A stretch of DNA of 64,000 nt. Source: Ustilago trichophora (Eukaryota; Basidiomycota; Ustilaginomycetes; Ustilaginales; Ustilaginaceae). The notes below the pieces were generated by a model, which saw nothing but the letters and a program-made list of their open reading frames with translations, was not told the origin of the DNA and ran no database searches. The stretch lies in NCBI GenBank assembly GCA_900323505.1, contig OOIN01000010.1, forward strand, positions 434,001 through 498,000. Direction: 5' to 3'. Made by a program: the position numbers and the translations under genes. Shown one piece after another: positions 39,810 through 51,600 of the stretch (positions are counted from its first letter, which is position 1; the number at the start of each line of letters is the position of its first letter).

Positions 39810-40670
39810 GTTGATGGTGAGGTACTGGTGAATGGAGTGTGTGTAGCGTGTTGCTTTTGGACAGCTCCTGGACGAGGTTGGGCGGGCCAAGCTACAAGAT
39901 TACGCGTATCCTTTTTGAGCTACACTAGTGTGCGGCGGATTAGAAAGAAAGAGGTACAAGTGGGAATGCAAGGGGGGCGGGGGGACGAAATGACTACAGG
40001 AGCAAGTGAAAGGGTATGTGCCAGGAAGAGCTAGGATGCGGTGCGGATGGGATATGCTTTTAATGGAAAGCGATGAGAGGACTTCAAGGTGAACAAAGCT
40101 GAGGAAGAAGACGATGCAAAGAAGGGATGATACAGAGAGAGATAGAGACGACAGCAAAAAGTAGACGAAGCGTAGACAAGCCGGAGGCGGTTGAGGCTAC
40201 ACTGTGCTATGCTATGCTTTGATCATGCAATGCAATGCGAAGAGATGCTAAGATGCGCTTGTACCAGCGGCGGCGGCGTGGGGGAGCTTGGCGTGAATGA
40301 GAAGCAAGATGCGCTTGCTGGTGACGAAGGTATGCGATGGTGGAAGGCGATGCGGGGGGATGGCAAGGTGAAGCGGTGATATGGAATGCGAGTCCGAGGA
40401 GGGGTGATGCAATGCAGAGAATGGGAGGTGTAAAGAGGCGACCGGGTTGCAAGTGGTCACCGATACACCACTGCAAACGTCAAGGTCTGATGAGTAGGAC
40501 AATGAAGGGGGACAAAGAGGAAGTCAAAACAGGGAGGACGAAGAAGGCGTAGATCAAGATTTGGAGGGGTAGCTAATATGTAGTTGGAGGAGGAGCAAGC
40601 TGCCTGAGCTTAAGCGCATTCAAGGGCCAAATAACGTTGGAGAGCAGCACAGTGGCAAGGGTCTAGCAGA

Positions 40671-40690
40671 TACTGTACTGTACAGTACAA
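40671..40690. repeat. ACTGT/ACAGT pentamer palindrome
   Basis: tactgtactgtacagtacaa, a near-palindrome built on the same pentamer. Intergenic. Confidence 0.8.
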
Positions 40691-41030
40691 GGAGGGAGGG
40701 CCTTGCAGAGAGGGATGGGAGGACGAAAGAAGTGTAGTTTGTGAGTGACACTGGGTGATGAGACGGGTGACAGAGCGCCCAGATTCGAAAATGTCGGGCG
40801 TGGCCGAGCAGACCGACTTGAGATATCCAGCACACCCAATAATCCAAAAGAGAAAAAGACAGAGGAGCGAGAAGCAAGGGTGGGAGAGGGGCTTGGTGAT
40901 TGTGTGATGGTCCGGGGAAAGAGGTATTCTGTTGGTCTGGGATCACATTGCACCACAACGCAGCAAAGGGTGCATTTCGTCTCTTGCCGTTGGGCTAATG
41001 TGCGCTGCAATCCGTTGCCAACACTCACCT

Positions 41031-41052
41031 AAAACAATAAATATTTTGTTTT
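41031..41052. repeat. AT-rich inverted repeat
   Basis: AAAACAA and TTGTTTT form a 7-bp stem around an 8-nt AT loop, within an AT-rich patch of otherwise mixed sequence. Confidence 0.6.
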
Positions 41053-42565
41053 AAAAATCAATTAAAAAATCTCGAAATGAAAAAAGGGTGCAAGCGTGTT
41101 ATAGCAGCGTGAACAATGCAGCACAACCGCTTTGCAGTGACCCTCTTTTCAGAATGCTGCTTTTTGTTCTCTGTGTTGCCTATCAGACTCGGATCTGTCT
41201 CCGGATAAGGCAGACAGAATGGCAGAGCAGCGTGTTCGTTTCTCCGTTCTCCGATCGACGCTTCACTTGACCAAAGCACAACATTGTAGAGAGCAGTGTC
41301 GAGCAAAAGTTTGGACAACTTTTAGAGCAACGCTGGCTAGTGGAGCATCTGTCGCAGGGTGTCTCAAGTTGGGCGGAAGACCATCTCATGATACCCGCAC
41401 TGGCACTGCTCCTGGATCTCATTATCGCTTGGTCTCTTGGCTGCTTTGGTTGCTTGGTTGTGACTACAAGGACGTGCGAGTCAATTTGATCAACAGAGCA
41501 AAAGAAAGAGAAAAAGCAAAGAGCAAAGAGCATGTTTCAGGAAGAAAAGCACAGCAGCACCGTCACGGGCTGTCACGACTGGAATCTGAGACCGGCTTGG
41601 ACACAAGCGAGGTTGGCTGTGTGTATCCATTCGTACTCCGCTTGGTTTGCTGCCTGCGGTAGTGCATACCAGCAAACACTCTGTCTTGGTTCACTCACCC
41701 GGCCATGCACCTCTATTCATTGTCGGTGTCAACCGCGCAGCCACCCCCTGATCCGCTCTTCCGCTGCTTGCGAAATGCAAGCACGACCATCTACCATACA
41801 ATGGGCACCTCACAAACGCCTCTCCATCCCCCCTTGCTGTGTTCCTATCTGTCCCATCTTGCCCCGTCCGGCTCTTTGTTCCAGAGTAGTGAACCTGGAA
41901 ATGTGCAGCAGATCCACAACATTGCAACGCCCAGGTGCACAAAGTGGTTACGCGAGTGCGGGGAACGGCTCTCCAAGCCTCGGGCTCGGAGAGAATGCGC
42001 TCCTCAGGCAGCTCTTTGGGTTGCAAAGACCGCAATCTTGAAAATTGCGTGCGTAGATTTTTGACAAAGGTCCGGTATCACTAACGACTTGGCAGCCTCG
42101 GTCTTAAAAGGAATGTGCATTTTTTGGCGCCTTTCGACTTGTAGCTTTAGTCAATTTGATCCCAATGCCCTATCCTGCTCTGTTCGTCGGGAGCAACGTA
42201 TCGAGACACCTCAACATGAAAAAAAACCAACCTGAGCGAGGTGCCATCTGACAAGGAAAAAAGTGGGGGCCAACACCACACTGTCGGGGTCTGCCAGAAT
42301 AAGAGAGACGCGTCGTACGGATCCCTCGCACTTTTTTGGTCTCTCTCTCTCTCTCTTTGTGTCTCTCTGCCTTTGACCGCATTTCGGGACATGCCGATAC
42401 GGTAAATTGGAAACTCTCTCTCTCTCTCCCACGGCTGCTAGCCGAATTGAATGTCATTTGACGTCGAAGTGCCCTTTTGGAGAATGTGGTGACGAGCTGC
42501 CTACATGCCGATGGTCACAGACTCAAGTCGACGGAGCGGCGTCTTGAGCGACTTTGCCCCGCTCT

Positions 42566-42570
<5 letters not shown>

Positions 42571-42614
<44 letters not shown>
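42571..42614. repeat. (CT)n microsatellite
   Basis: An uninterrupted CT dinucleotide tract of about 22 units. Confidence 0.95.
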
Positions 42615-42618
<4 letters not shown>

Positions 42619-42981
42619 CTCTCACGCTAAAAAGCGCTGCATTGTCTCGTCAATTCTGGATCGGATCACCATCAGATGCAGGACACCTCTTCTTTGTCAT
42701 TACTACAATCGCTTCATGACATTGCCGAATCTCATGCCATGAATGCAAGCTCTGACCATGCCCGTCATACGCCTTGTTGCGAGAACCGTGTTGGTCAGCT
42801 GGGTCATTTGCGTACAGATGCTCTGACAGCGTGAAAAGGTCTGATGACGCTTCGTCAGATGGCCCCACGCCCTGAATTCCTCCACCGCCGCTCGGGATCT
42901 CAAACTAACCAACTATGGAAAGGCAACATTTAGGCTGCGTTGGTCCAGAATTTCGCTGCTGACATCAACGTCAGAATGAGC

Positions 42982-42998
42982 ACAGTACTGTACTGTAC
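42982..42998. repeat. ACTGT pentamer tract
   Basis: acagtactgtactgtac, the same motif as at 18670 and 40671. It lies just before the coding remnants. Confidence 0.8.
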
Positions 42999-43009
42999 AC
43001 CACCTCAAA

Positions 43010-44530
43010 ATGCTTGCTCAGCGCGCAAAAGCGTTGATATATTCCAAGCGCGCTAATTGCATTTCAGCCCAGCTTACAAGCGAGCCTAAAGCTCTCACGA
43101 TCTGGTCATGCTGGCAAATAACTAGAGCCCACAAGTTGCTCACACTCCAAATCAATGACCAGCTCAATGGCTTAGTAGGCTCGATATCAACTGCTCCTAT
43201 TCTCAGCGACATGATCTTGGAGAGAAAAGCATGGCACATGCTTCCAGAAGCGCCTCGGGACGGCAAAGAGACGCGACATCCGATGCGACACCTTGTCCAA
43301 ATCGGATAAAGCGCAACTCGACGCCGCCGACCATTCATTTGTGCGGATGCGGAATGTCTAACTCGCAAAGCTGCACCCTAGTTTTCAAGTCTAACAAATG
43401 TGGGGAACGCTCGAGCCAAGGAGCTCGCATGGAGAAGCTGGATCCTATGACAGCTCCCCGAACCCTTTGCAGCCACCATCCCTGAAGTCGACCCCCACCA
43501 CGACGCGCTCTTTGCCGACGATCGATTGCGCCTCGTTGACCAACAAGCGAGAGATTCGACCTTCTACCGAATGCGCTCCAGCTCGTTGGGTCGCCCCAAG
43601 TACCTATGTTTGCAATCAACCTCTTCTGACACCACAGGCACGTTCGCAGAACTCGTCACAGGACTAGCCATTATTGTCAGAGCAGCACGACTCTTCAATG
43701 GCTTTGAGACAAGTGCAACAACTGACGACACGGGAAAAGCGCAAGGTGACGTGTAGCTTGTTTCTGATCTGCAGCCTCGAGCATGCACCGTGCTCCAAGC
43801 TGCGACCTGTCCCGCTCCCTCTGGAACATTGTTCAGCATTCTCATAGCCTTCTCGAGGAGCCTATGCCATCATTGCCAACGTTTCGAAATCACGCCCAGG
43901 ACAGGCTGCTGCTGAAGCAAAGGAATTGAACTTGTTCAAGTGTGAGAATTGTCGTCCTAGCACTCGACGGTCCTAGCACTCGAAGCGAATGACGGGGAGC
44001 TTTCAGAGCTTCTTTTACTCTCCCGTGACTCTCCTTTGGACCCTGCTACTAACTTCGCTTCGAGGTCGCTGTGGTCAAACTTCTCACCCTATGCAGATCA
44101 GGAGGTCGCTCTACCATGTTTCAGTCGGATTCCAGCCCAAGGTATATTCGAGTTGACCGTATTGGAGATCGTTGTGCGCTTGCCAATGACATCGAAGGCG
44201 CTTAGATATGCAAGGGGGACAAGCTAGGCGCGTCGTTTCGCAATTGTGGCGCGTAATTAGCCATTCTAGCCGCCATCTCGGCTAGCTCTGGAATCCTTTC
44301 AGGCACACACTCACAGACGCTCGCGACTCTTCCCGCTTCTCAATCTAGAACGAGCTCTTCTTCAGCTCTCCTATCTTGACATTAGAGAGACCATGTCCAT
44401 AGACTCGCTCGGAATCCGCCCTTTGCATGTCGAACAGCCAATCAATGCACCAAATTGTCCGAAAGTCGAGGATATGCATCTGCAACCTGTCTTGAAGCAC
44501 TCGCCCGAAAAGAAGATCGGTCAAGCCTAG
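43010..44530 (+). pseudogene. Broken coding remnants, family unrecognised
   Basis: Successive plus-strand frames of 30-100 codons look protein-coding but are separated by stops and frame switches. One (about 43457-43756) includes PEVDPHHDALFADDRLRLVD. One near 43862-43960 reads YAIIANVSKSRPGQAAAEAK and FKCENCRP. One at 43961-44227 reads HSTVLALEANDGELSELLLL and FELTVLEIVVRLP. The last (44270-44530) is leucine-rich: LLNLERALLQLSYLDIRETM. None starts convincingly with ATG, and no GT..AG intron set joins them. The first three frames differ. I infer a decayed gene; a multi-intron gene is the alternative. Family unknown. Confidence 0.35.
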
Positions 44531-46101
44531 AAACACCCAAAGAAAACGACTTTTTGGCTGCGACTCGAATGCATTTTTCGATCGGTACGCGCACCGTCGC
44601 TGCGAAAAGGATTTCATCTTTTTCAGAACAAAGAAGAAGAAAAAACCAAAAAAAAAAAAAAAAAAAAACCTGACATTTCAAAAGGGCCTCCGCGACGCAC
44701 AGTGACTCAAGCTGCAGATGCACGCATGCACATCACACGTGGCTCGAACGACCAGTCGCAACCCACGAACGAGAGATTTCCCAAGCATCCATGGAGAACT
44801 GCATACTGTAATCGCCTTGGATTCCTTAGTTGACAGAAGCGAAGGTGACATGACTGTTCGTTCAGCTGTCGTAGCGCGAAAATCCAAGAAGGTGCATGAT
44901 TCGAAGTTAGGTACCGAGTGCGGCTCGCGGTCCGAATCACTGTCTTGGGTACTGTAACAAGGAAAAGAAGCGAGACTGGATTCCATGAATGGCAACAGGC
45001 GAGCCTGCTTCCTCGCAGCAGCAAGCACCATTCGATCGCTGCTTCTGCATCGTCGCTCAAAATAGCACTCTCACCTTCCTTTTCCATCCGAGTGGGAGAC
45101 AAATCGAAGGTTGGAATGTCTGAGCTCGCCATCTCAACCCTTGGCAGCACCAACTCCCTTTTGCCTCGTGCCGTCGTGTCGCAAACATAAAGTTCTTCTT
45201 GCGGCGTAGTCTGTACATTGCACCCAGATCACGCCTTGTCCTCATCAGTCGGGACAGCTGAAATTTGCTCGGATGGGCAAGAGCCGCCTGTCAGACGGGT
45301 ATGATTACTTTCTATTTGCTTGTATCTGGCATTTGACTACCAATTCCGACGATGCCCGTTTGACAGGTCAAACTCTCACGCAGCGTCAGAAGCCCGACAC
45401 CAACCTCTCCGAATGACCAAGGACAAACCTCGGTGGCTCTTTGCAATCTTATGATAACCACTCATCTCATCCGTTCGGTCGATCGCGATTCGTGGGGCAC
45501 CTCGCCATCAAGGCACAATGCAAAGTCACTCAATGAAACTCAGACCGGTCAAGTAGATGACCCCTATATGCTGACGATCGTTGCAGGACTTGGATAGGCA
45601 TCAGGCTTTATAAACAGCAGCAAGATGCTTGAAAGCGCATTCCTGCCTACACATGTGATGCTTTGTTTAAAGCTGAAGCTCTTCGTCTCCTTTTTCCGGT
45701 GTCCATCATTCGAGACGAGGTGTCGCATGAATGGATCACACCAGAAACGGAGGCAGGGGAGGGATATTCCGCGGCCGCTGCACGTCACGATCGAGGTGTC
45801 CGTCTAAGGCGTTTTCTGCATGTTGGATTTTCCCAACTCCATTTTCTTCTCAGAGTCCCCTCTTTTTTATGGTTCTTCTCACTCGAGAAATTCACAGAGA
45901 GCATGCTAGCCAGGTATGTAGAGCGTATGTGAAACAGACGCTAGCTTCACTCGGCCGAGAGCACGTGATCGGTGTACACGTGTGTCCCTTTGTCCTTTTC
46001 AGAGTTGTCGCACTCGACACTCTTCCTTCTCCTCACCATCATCACTCATTCGCTGTTCGACGTCGTCGACAGCTCCTTTTCGTCTTTTCGTCTCAATTCT
46101 C
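44531..46101. other. Spacer between coding remnants and the retrotransposon
   Basis: Includes a 21-A run at 44648-44668. No gene supported; frames on both strands are short and inconsistent. The left boundary of the retrotransposon may lie within it. Confidence 0.4.
44648..44668. repeat. 21-nt A homopolymer
   Basis: An uninterrupted A run, 118 nt after the stop of the last coding remnant. Confidence 0.9.
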
Positions 46102-46581
46102 ATGGCTGATAGCGACAAGCCGCTCCAGCACCATCACCACCCCTCGCAGTCCCAACCGCTGCTCGTTCCTGTGGTCTTACGACCTGTTTTCGACTCTTCC
46201 TTTCTCCCCACGATCCCGACGGCCTCTGCGAGCAGCTCAGCAACGGCGCAGCGCTCCCAAGCCTTTTTTCTCAATAACTTCATTCTCTTCTCCCCCGGCG
46301 ACGAAGGCCTCTGCGTGCAGCACGACGCACCCAAGCCACCTCTCACCACGGTCTCGACGGCCTCTGCGAGCAGCTCAGCGACAGCACAGCGCTCCCAAGC
46401 CTCTCTCTCAAACCAGTCGTCGCTCTCTCTGCGACGACGGCTCCTCTTCCCCCCCCCCCCCCCTCTTCTGCGACCGCTGCTCATATCTGCTCATTCGACG
46501 GTCACAGTCAGGCATACCCCGGCTAGCTCTGGACCTGGCTTCGCTGACCAGAGCAGATCGACAGGCCTCTCCGACTATTGA
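46102..46581 (+). CDS. Small leader ORF of the retrotransposon (uncertain)
   Basis: A 159-codon frame from the ATG at 46102 (MADSDKPLQHHHH) to the TGA at 46579-46581, inside the first leader hairpin. It contains an internal duplicated block, PTASASSSATAQRSQA in both copies (with STAS for PTAS in the second), and a Pro run from a 15-C tract. No domain recognised. It may be a genuine small protein or a chance frame in repetitive leader sequence. The GC-rich composition also opens frames on the other strand, so evidence for coding is weak. Confidence 0.3.
   Translation: MADSDKPLQHHHHPSQSQPLLVPVVLRPVFDSSFLPTIPTASASSSATAQRSQAFFLNNFILFSPGDEGLCVQHDAPKPPLTTVSTASASSSATAQRSQASLSNQSSLSLRRRLLFPPPPPLLRPLLISAHSTVTVRHTPASSGPGFADQSRSTGLSDY
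46203..46402 (+). repeat. Internal repeats in the element leader
   Basis: A block of about 62 nt at 46203-46264 recurs at 46341-46402 (138 nt apart) with a few changes; core cggcctctgcgagcagctca. A shortened third copy lies between them at about 46302-46337. Confidence 0.85.
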
Positions 46582-46750
46582 GAGGTAACACTGGGTTGCA
46601 CGTACCTGGTCGACAACCGCTGTGCCGTGAGGGTTAGTCGCCCCGGCTGCTTGACAACAGCTCGCCACGACCGGTTCGGTAACGAAACCGTTCCCAGCAG
46701 GCCTCTCGACAAGGAGAGGTATCACCCCCCCCAGCTTGACGAGCTGGGAA
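46562..46750 (+). other. Train of stem-loops in the element leader
   Basis: Perfect short stems in a row: CCTCTC/GAGAGG (46566-46585), GGTTG/CAACC (46594-46618), GCTG/CAGC (46646-46661), CGGTT/AACCG (46672-46690), CCTCTC/GAGAGG (46702-46719) and CCAGCT/AGCTGG (46731-46747). The first and fifth share flanks (CAGGCCTCTC before, GAGAGGTAaCAC or GAGAGGTAtCAC after) and lie 136 nt apart. Confidence 0.6.
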
Positions 46751-47367
46751 CACCCTCGTGTGGTGGCTTTCGCCGGCGTGCGATTGGCTTGAGGGTTCGC
46801 TTTCAGCACTCGCGAGCTCACACCTCGCACTTCGTCAACTGCGGCACTCATCCCCGCAGCAGCAGCACCACCGACATCGTGGTGATCGACTTTCGCTGGG
46901 GCTCCAACAGCGTCAAGAATAGGTCTCGACGGAGCCCGAGGTGCTCAAACATCTCGGTTCATCTGCTGGTTGATCCAGCAGCGACAGGCACCGTCAGCAC
47001 AAACGGTGTAGCACCATCTCCACGTAGCTCAGTGGAGGCAAGCATTGGTACGGCGAGCGAGCGTGCTGGCATAGCCGCCGCTGACGACTGCTGCATCTCA
47101 CGACTGGCCTGGCAAGCCCTCGTGAGCTCTCCACAGTCCCTGCACCCTCTCCCTCTGCGATCCGGTGGACTGGTCTGGCACACCGTCTCACACGCTCTCC
47201 AGAGTTTTTTCTATACCCTGCTGTGCACCTTACTCGCGGCTTTGGGCAAGCCCAGTAAGCTCTCCACGGCTTCCTCACAGTCGCCGGTCGACCCCCACTC
47301 GGTGTTGCGATTCTGCTGTAGGTCGGTACCTCATTGCCACCACATCAGGTACACCAGAGCCTTCCTC

Positions 47368-48636
47368 ATGGCTTCGAACACGTCTTGCGCCCGCTGCAAG
47401 GTCCTTTTTCCGCCGACACACTTCGTTGGCGTGTCTGGCAGGCCGACCAAGACTTGCGCCAGCTGTCGAAAGCGGCCAGTACCAACAGCCGTTTCTCCCT
47501 TCTCTCCGAACGTGCAGACCCCCCATCTGGTTCGCCGCTCTAGGTCTTCTTCACCTTCTGCTCGCTCGCCATCGACCGCATCCCCTTCTCACGGTCGTAC
47601 ACGCCGCGACGACGCCCATTTCGCGTCAGCAGCATCAGTTCGAGCGCTCGAAACTCGCTTTGGCCGCCTAGAACACAGTCTAGACAGCCAACTCACCCAG
47701 CTCTTCGACGCCATACGGGCTTTACAGCCGCCAACAGACCCAGCACCAGCTCTGCTCCCCTCCCAGCCAGCTCTGCAGGTCTCGCCGCCGCTCCCTGCCC
47801 TACCACCAACACCGCGGGTTCAGCCAGTGACGTCGACGGCGCTCACCTCTGTTGGTAACCAAAACACAACCGCAGGTGAGTTGCCTCTCCTGTCCGTCTC
47901 TCGCTGCTTCCCCTGGGTCCCTGCCGACGTCGTGGCCCTCGTGGAACGCGACCAGCTCCGACCAGAACAGTTGGTCAAGCTTCGCAACCCAGAGTCACGC
48001 GTCTCTCAAGCTGCTGTCCAGTCCACCAGCCTCAACATTGAAGGTGGACAGCTCCGAATCTCCGAGGAGTCTGCCGAGTCGCGCACCTCTGCGTTTGTCA
48101 AGGCCATCCCGTCCATTGCCGCCCTCGCCCAAGTCTGGTTGGTGTACGTAGCTATCCGCGCTTGTCACACCAACAACTGGGAACTCAACGACGCTCTGCT
48201 CTCTCACTTAGAGCAACTCATCGAGTTCAACCAGCTCTACACTTGGCGTGCTGTCGCAGACTACCACCTCGCCGTCTGCAGGCTCCGCTTTGGCACTGGC
48301 GCTGTCATCGAGTGGTCTCATTACGACCCGCAGATTGCCGGTAGGGTACTCTTGCCCTACCATAAGACAGTCAGCCTCCCCCCGACTCGTGGCGAGCCTA
48401 GCTCCAGCTCTCGCCACCCTTCCTCCAACCAGCGTTCCACGCGCCTTCCACGCACAGGCTCTGGCGCTTCCTCCGATCCCTGCAGGAAGTACAACTCTGG
48501 CGCTCATTGCCCGGGTTGTACACGACAACACACTTGTCTTCACTGCCAAGGTCGACACCCGTTGACGCAATGCCCGTCATTCGCCAACAAGGCTACCACC
48601 AACACCAGCAACGTTCCCGTCAAGAAGGCGAACTAG
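47368..48636 (+). CDS. Retrotransposon ORF1, gag-like zinc-finger protein
   Basis: A 422-residue protein from the ATG at 47368 (MASNTSCARCK); the frame is open further upstream but without an ATG. An N-terminal four-Cys finger (CARC then KTCASCR) is followed by a Ser/Pro/Arg-rich segment, a predicted coiled helix (VRALETRFGRLEHSLDSQLTQLFDAIRAL), a conserved globular middle (PSIAALAQVWLVYVAIRACHTNNW) and a C-terminal compound zinc knuckle, CRKYNSGAHCPGC then TCLHCQGRHPLTQCP. This type of C-terminal finger is common in ORF1 of YR retroelements. The likely role is nucleic-acid packaging. Its end overlaps the ORF2 ATG by 67 nt, with ORF2 in the -1 frame. Confidence 0.85.
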   Translation: MASNTSCARCKVLFPPTHFVGVSGRPTKTCASCRKRPVPTAVSPFSPNVQTPHLVRRSRSSSPSARSPSTASPSHGRTRRDDAHFASAASVRALETRFGRLEHSLDSQLTQLFDAIRALQPPTDPAPALLPSQPALQVSPPLPALPPTPRVQPVTSTALTSVGNQNTTAGELPLLSVSRCFPWVPADVVALVERDQLRPEQLVKLRNPESRVSQAAVQSTSLNIEGGQLRISEESAESRTSAFVKAIPSIAALAQVWLVYVAIRACHTNNWELNDALLSHLEQLIEFNQLYTWRAVADYHLAVCRLRFGTGAVIEWSHYDPQIAGRVLLPYHKTVSLPPTRGEPSSSSRHPSSNQRSTRLPRTGSGASSDPCRKYNSGAHCPGCTRQHTCLHCQGRHPLTQCPSFANKATTNTSNVPVKKAN

Positions 48637-51600
48637 TGGTGAGTACGCCCACTCACTCAGGCGACATGCCTCGCCCTCAGCCCGTGCCGCTCCGAATAGC
48701 ACCAACCCCGCTGCCCGTGCCGCCCACAACAGCACCCCTCAGGTCTGGGCCAACCCCAGCACCTTCTCCTTCGCTTGTGCCGCCCACAGTAGCACCACTC
48801 CGGCCCGTGCCGCCCACAGTAGCACCAGCTAGGACTGAGCAAACCTCAGCTCCTCTTTCCCGCCCGTCCTTGGACGCTCTCACCAACGGCATTGTCGACA
48901 TGTCCCCTGACTCCGCCTCAACTTTCCTCTCTGCCTTGCTTTCAGGCACGCCGCCGCCGCCAAGACCCAATACCTTGTGCGAACGGCCCATCTTTGATGC
49001 CACCGACGTTCCAGCAACGGTTGGCACTCTCCAACTGCGGTACTGGTCACAATTCTTAGACCTCTACCCCGACCAAGCCTTCGCCACTCAGCTGCGAGGC
49101 GCTTTGCGCCATGGGGTTAAGCTCGGTTACGACGGTCCTCTGCGACACAATGCTCGACCGGACGTCAACAACTTGCCCATGGATTCAGCCGACGTACAAC
49201 ACCTTCGCCGCGAGATCGAAACTCGCATGCAAGAAGGTCGCCTTCGCCACGTTGCTAACCCTAGCGACGTACGCCTGGTCTGCTCTCCTGTCGGTGTGGT
49301 ACCCAAGCCTCACTCTGACAAAAGACGGACCATATACCATCTCTCGCACCCTCGAAAACCAGGTGCGCGACTGCCTTCAGTCAATGATGGCATACATCCG
49401 TCCTTCGTCACCATCCGCTATGAGAGTCTCGACGCCATCATGGAGTTCATTCGCGAACATCCTAGCGCCTCTCTGTGGAAAGCAGACTTGGAGGATGCCT
49501 TTCGTCACGTCATTGTATCCGAGTCTGATGCCAGACTCATGGGTATCCACTTCGACGGACGACATTACCAGGAATGCGCGCTGGCGTTTGGTGGATGCTC
49601 TTCACCATTCCTTTTCAACCTTTTCGCCGAGTTCCTGCACTGGCTCACCACCTTTGCCCTGCAGTCCGTGACACCATCGTCGACCTCGCATTCCGAGGTG
49701 TCACACTACCTCGACGACTTCTTTGGGGCGTCTGACGCTTCTGCCAATCCGGCGACACCAGTCCAGGTCCTCAGCCTTGCCTCGGCTGCACTGGGCTTCC
49801 GGATCAGTCGGAAGAAGACTCTCTGGGACACCACCAGACTGGAGGTGCTAGGCATCGAGCTGGACTCAGTTGCTCAGACCGCCTCCATCACACATCAACG
49901 CCGCCAGCGCATTCTTCAGCTGTGTGGCCGCATCGTCAACAGAGGACGCGCCTCCCTGCTTGAGTTACAGCAAGTAGCTGGCCATCTCCAGTTTGTAACT
50001 CGAGTTGCTCCTCACGGTCGTGCTTTCCTTCGCCGTCTCTATGACGCCGTCCGGTCCCACTACAAGGCCCCTTTCGGTCGTCGTATCAGTAAGGCGACTC
50101 GATCTGAATTGCTCTGGTGGATCGCCACGCTCAATACATGGGACGGCGTCTCCCTTCTTCAGCCGTCTCCGCTCGTCGTAGAGCATGTATGGACAGATGC
50201 CTCTAAGCGGTGTATTGGTGCTCATCTAGGCACCATGGACGAACCTGTAGCCGCCTTCTCTCACGAGCTAGCTCGTCGACACCGCCGCAAGAACATTCGC
50301 TTCCTGGAGGCTCTGGCAGTCCTCGAAGCTCTCCGTCGCTTTGCCCCCCTCTGGTCGGGTCCTCGCCGAGTGGTGGTACATGTCGACAACGAGAACGTCG
50401 AGTACGGCCTCCGTAAGGGCTCTATACGCGACCCGCAGACCCAGGCGCTCTTTCGAGCCATCTTCTCTCTGTGCTTGCAGCAGCACATCGACCTGGTTCC
50501 GATTAGAGTTAGCTCCGAAGCTAACATTCTCGCTGACGCTCTTTCTCGCCGTCGTTTTGCTTTTGTCCAGCAACACTATCCTCGAGCGTACGCTCTCCTG
50601 CGGTTCAACGCGGCCAATACGGCTCCCAGCCCCCTGCCTCCTTTGTCTCGGCCTCAGGCCTCTCGTCGCCAGCAGCCTTCCTCCTCTGGAACGGACTTGC
50701 CTCCAGCACACGCGCACGTTCCACAACGGTGTGCTTCGACTTCGCCTCCTTCGCCGCTTCACGACGTTGCCACCCCTTCCCGTCCTCAGAGACACTCCTC
50801 ATCGAATGGGTGGCCGCCCAACACCTTGCCAACAAGACTTACGGCACAGTCAAGCGTGACCTCGCCATCATCAAGTCTTGGCACATCGACCTCGGCCTCT
50901 CCACAGTTGTTTTCGACTCCGAACGCCTGGCCAGAGTCGTTCGAGGCCTCAAGCGAGTCGTTGGTGCTCCGCTCCCTGTCGCCAAGCTCGCCATCACCCT
51001 TCCCCTCCTGCGCCAACTCCTCCGTGCCCTGCCGACAGTCTGCCCCTCACCACACAACCGTCGGATGTTCCGTGCCGCCTTTTGCCTCGCCTTTGCTTGC
51101 TTCCTCCGCTCAGGAGAGCTCACTTGGGAAGCGCAAAACACCGACAATATGCTCACAGTCGGCTCGGTCTGCTTTGCCAGCGACAGGTCGTACGCGACCA
51201 TCACCATCCCCGCCAGCAAGACCGACCCGTTTCGGCAGGGCGTCGCCCTCACAGCACCGGCGGTACCGCTCAGCACTTGCGCCGTCGCTGCTCTCGACGT
51301 GGTGTGCCGGTCACGCCCGTCGTCAGCACCCCTCTTCATCCTCGAAGACGGCCGCCCTTTTGCCAGGTCTTGCTTCGTCGACACCTTACGCCAATGCCTT
51401 GCGGCCTCCGGGATCGAGCCCTCGGCCTACTCTGGCCACTCCTTCCGCCGTGGAGCTGCGACCTGGGCTGCCTCGAACGGTGTTGACGACGACACCATCC
51501 GTGGACTTGGCCGTTGGCGTAGCGACTGCTTCCGTCGATACATCGACAAGTCCGCTGCCGATCGCGCTGCCACCACCAAGGCGGCGCTCTACACCAACGC

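Larger units (their letters stand above)
39810..42557. other. Gene-poor region upstream of the disordered-protein gene
   Basis: About 2.7 kb with only short frames. It contains a TACTGTACTGTACAGTACAA element (40671-40690), an AT-rich inverted repeat (41031-41052) and CT microsatellites near 42340-42360 and 42415-42430. No gene supported. Confidence 0.4.

Noticed and set aside
45731..46588. 285-codon ATG frame
   Set aside because: Low-complexity Arg/Ser/Pro translation, crosses the likely element boundary, and competes with another open frame on the same strand. No domain.
47010..47030. tRNA-like A box (tagctcagtgga)
   Set aside because: No B box, acceptor stem or cloverleaf follows; it lies in the element leader.
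46627..47367. N-terminal extension of retrotransposon ORF1
   Set aside because: The frame is open but has no ATG before 47368, and the translation is motif-free and covers the hairpin leader.
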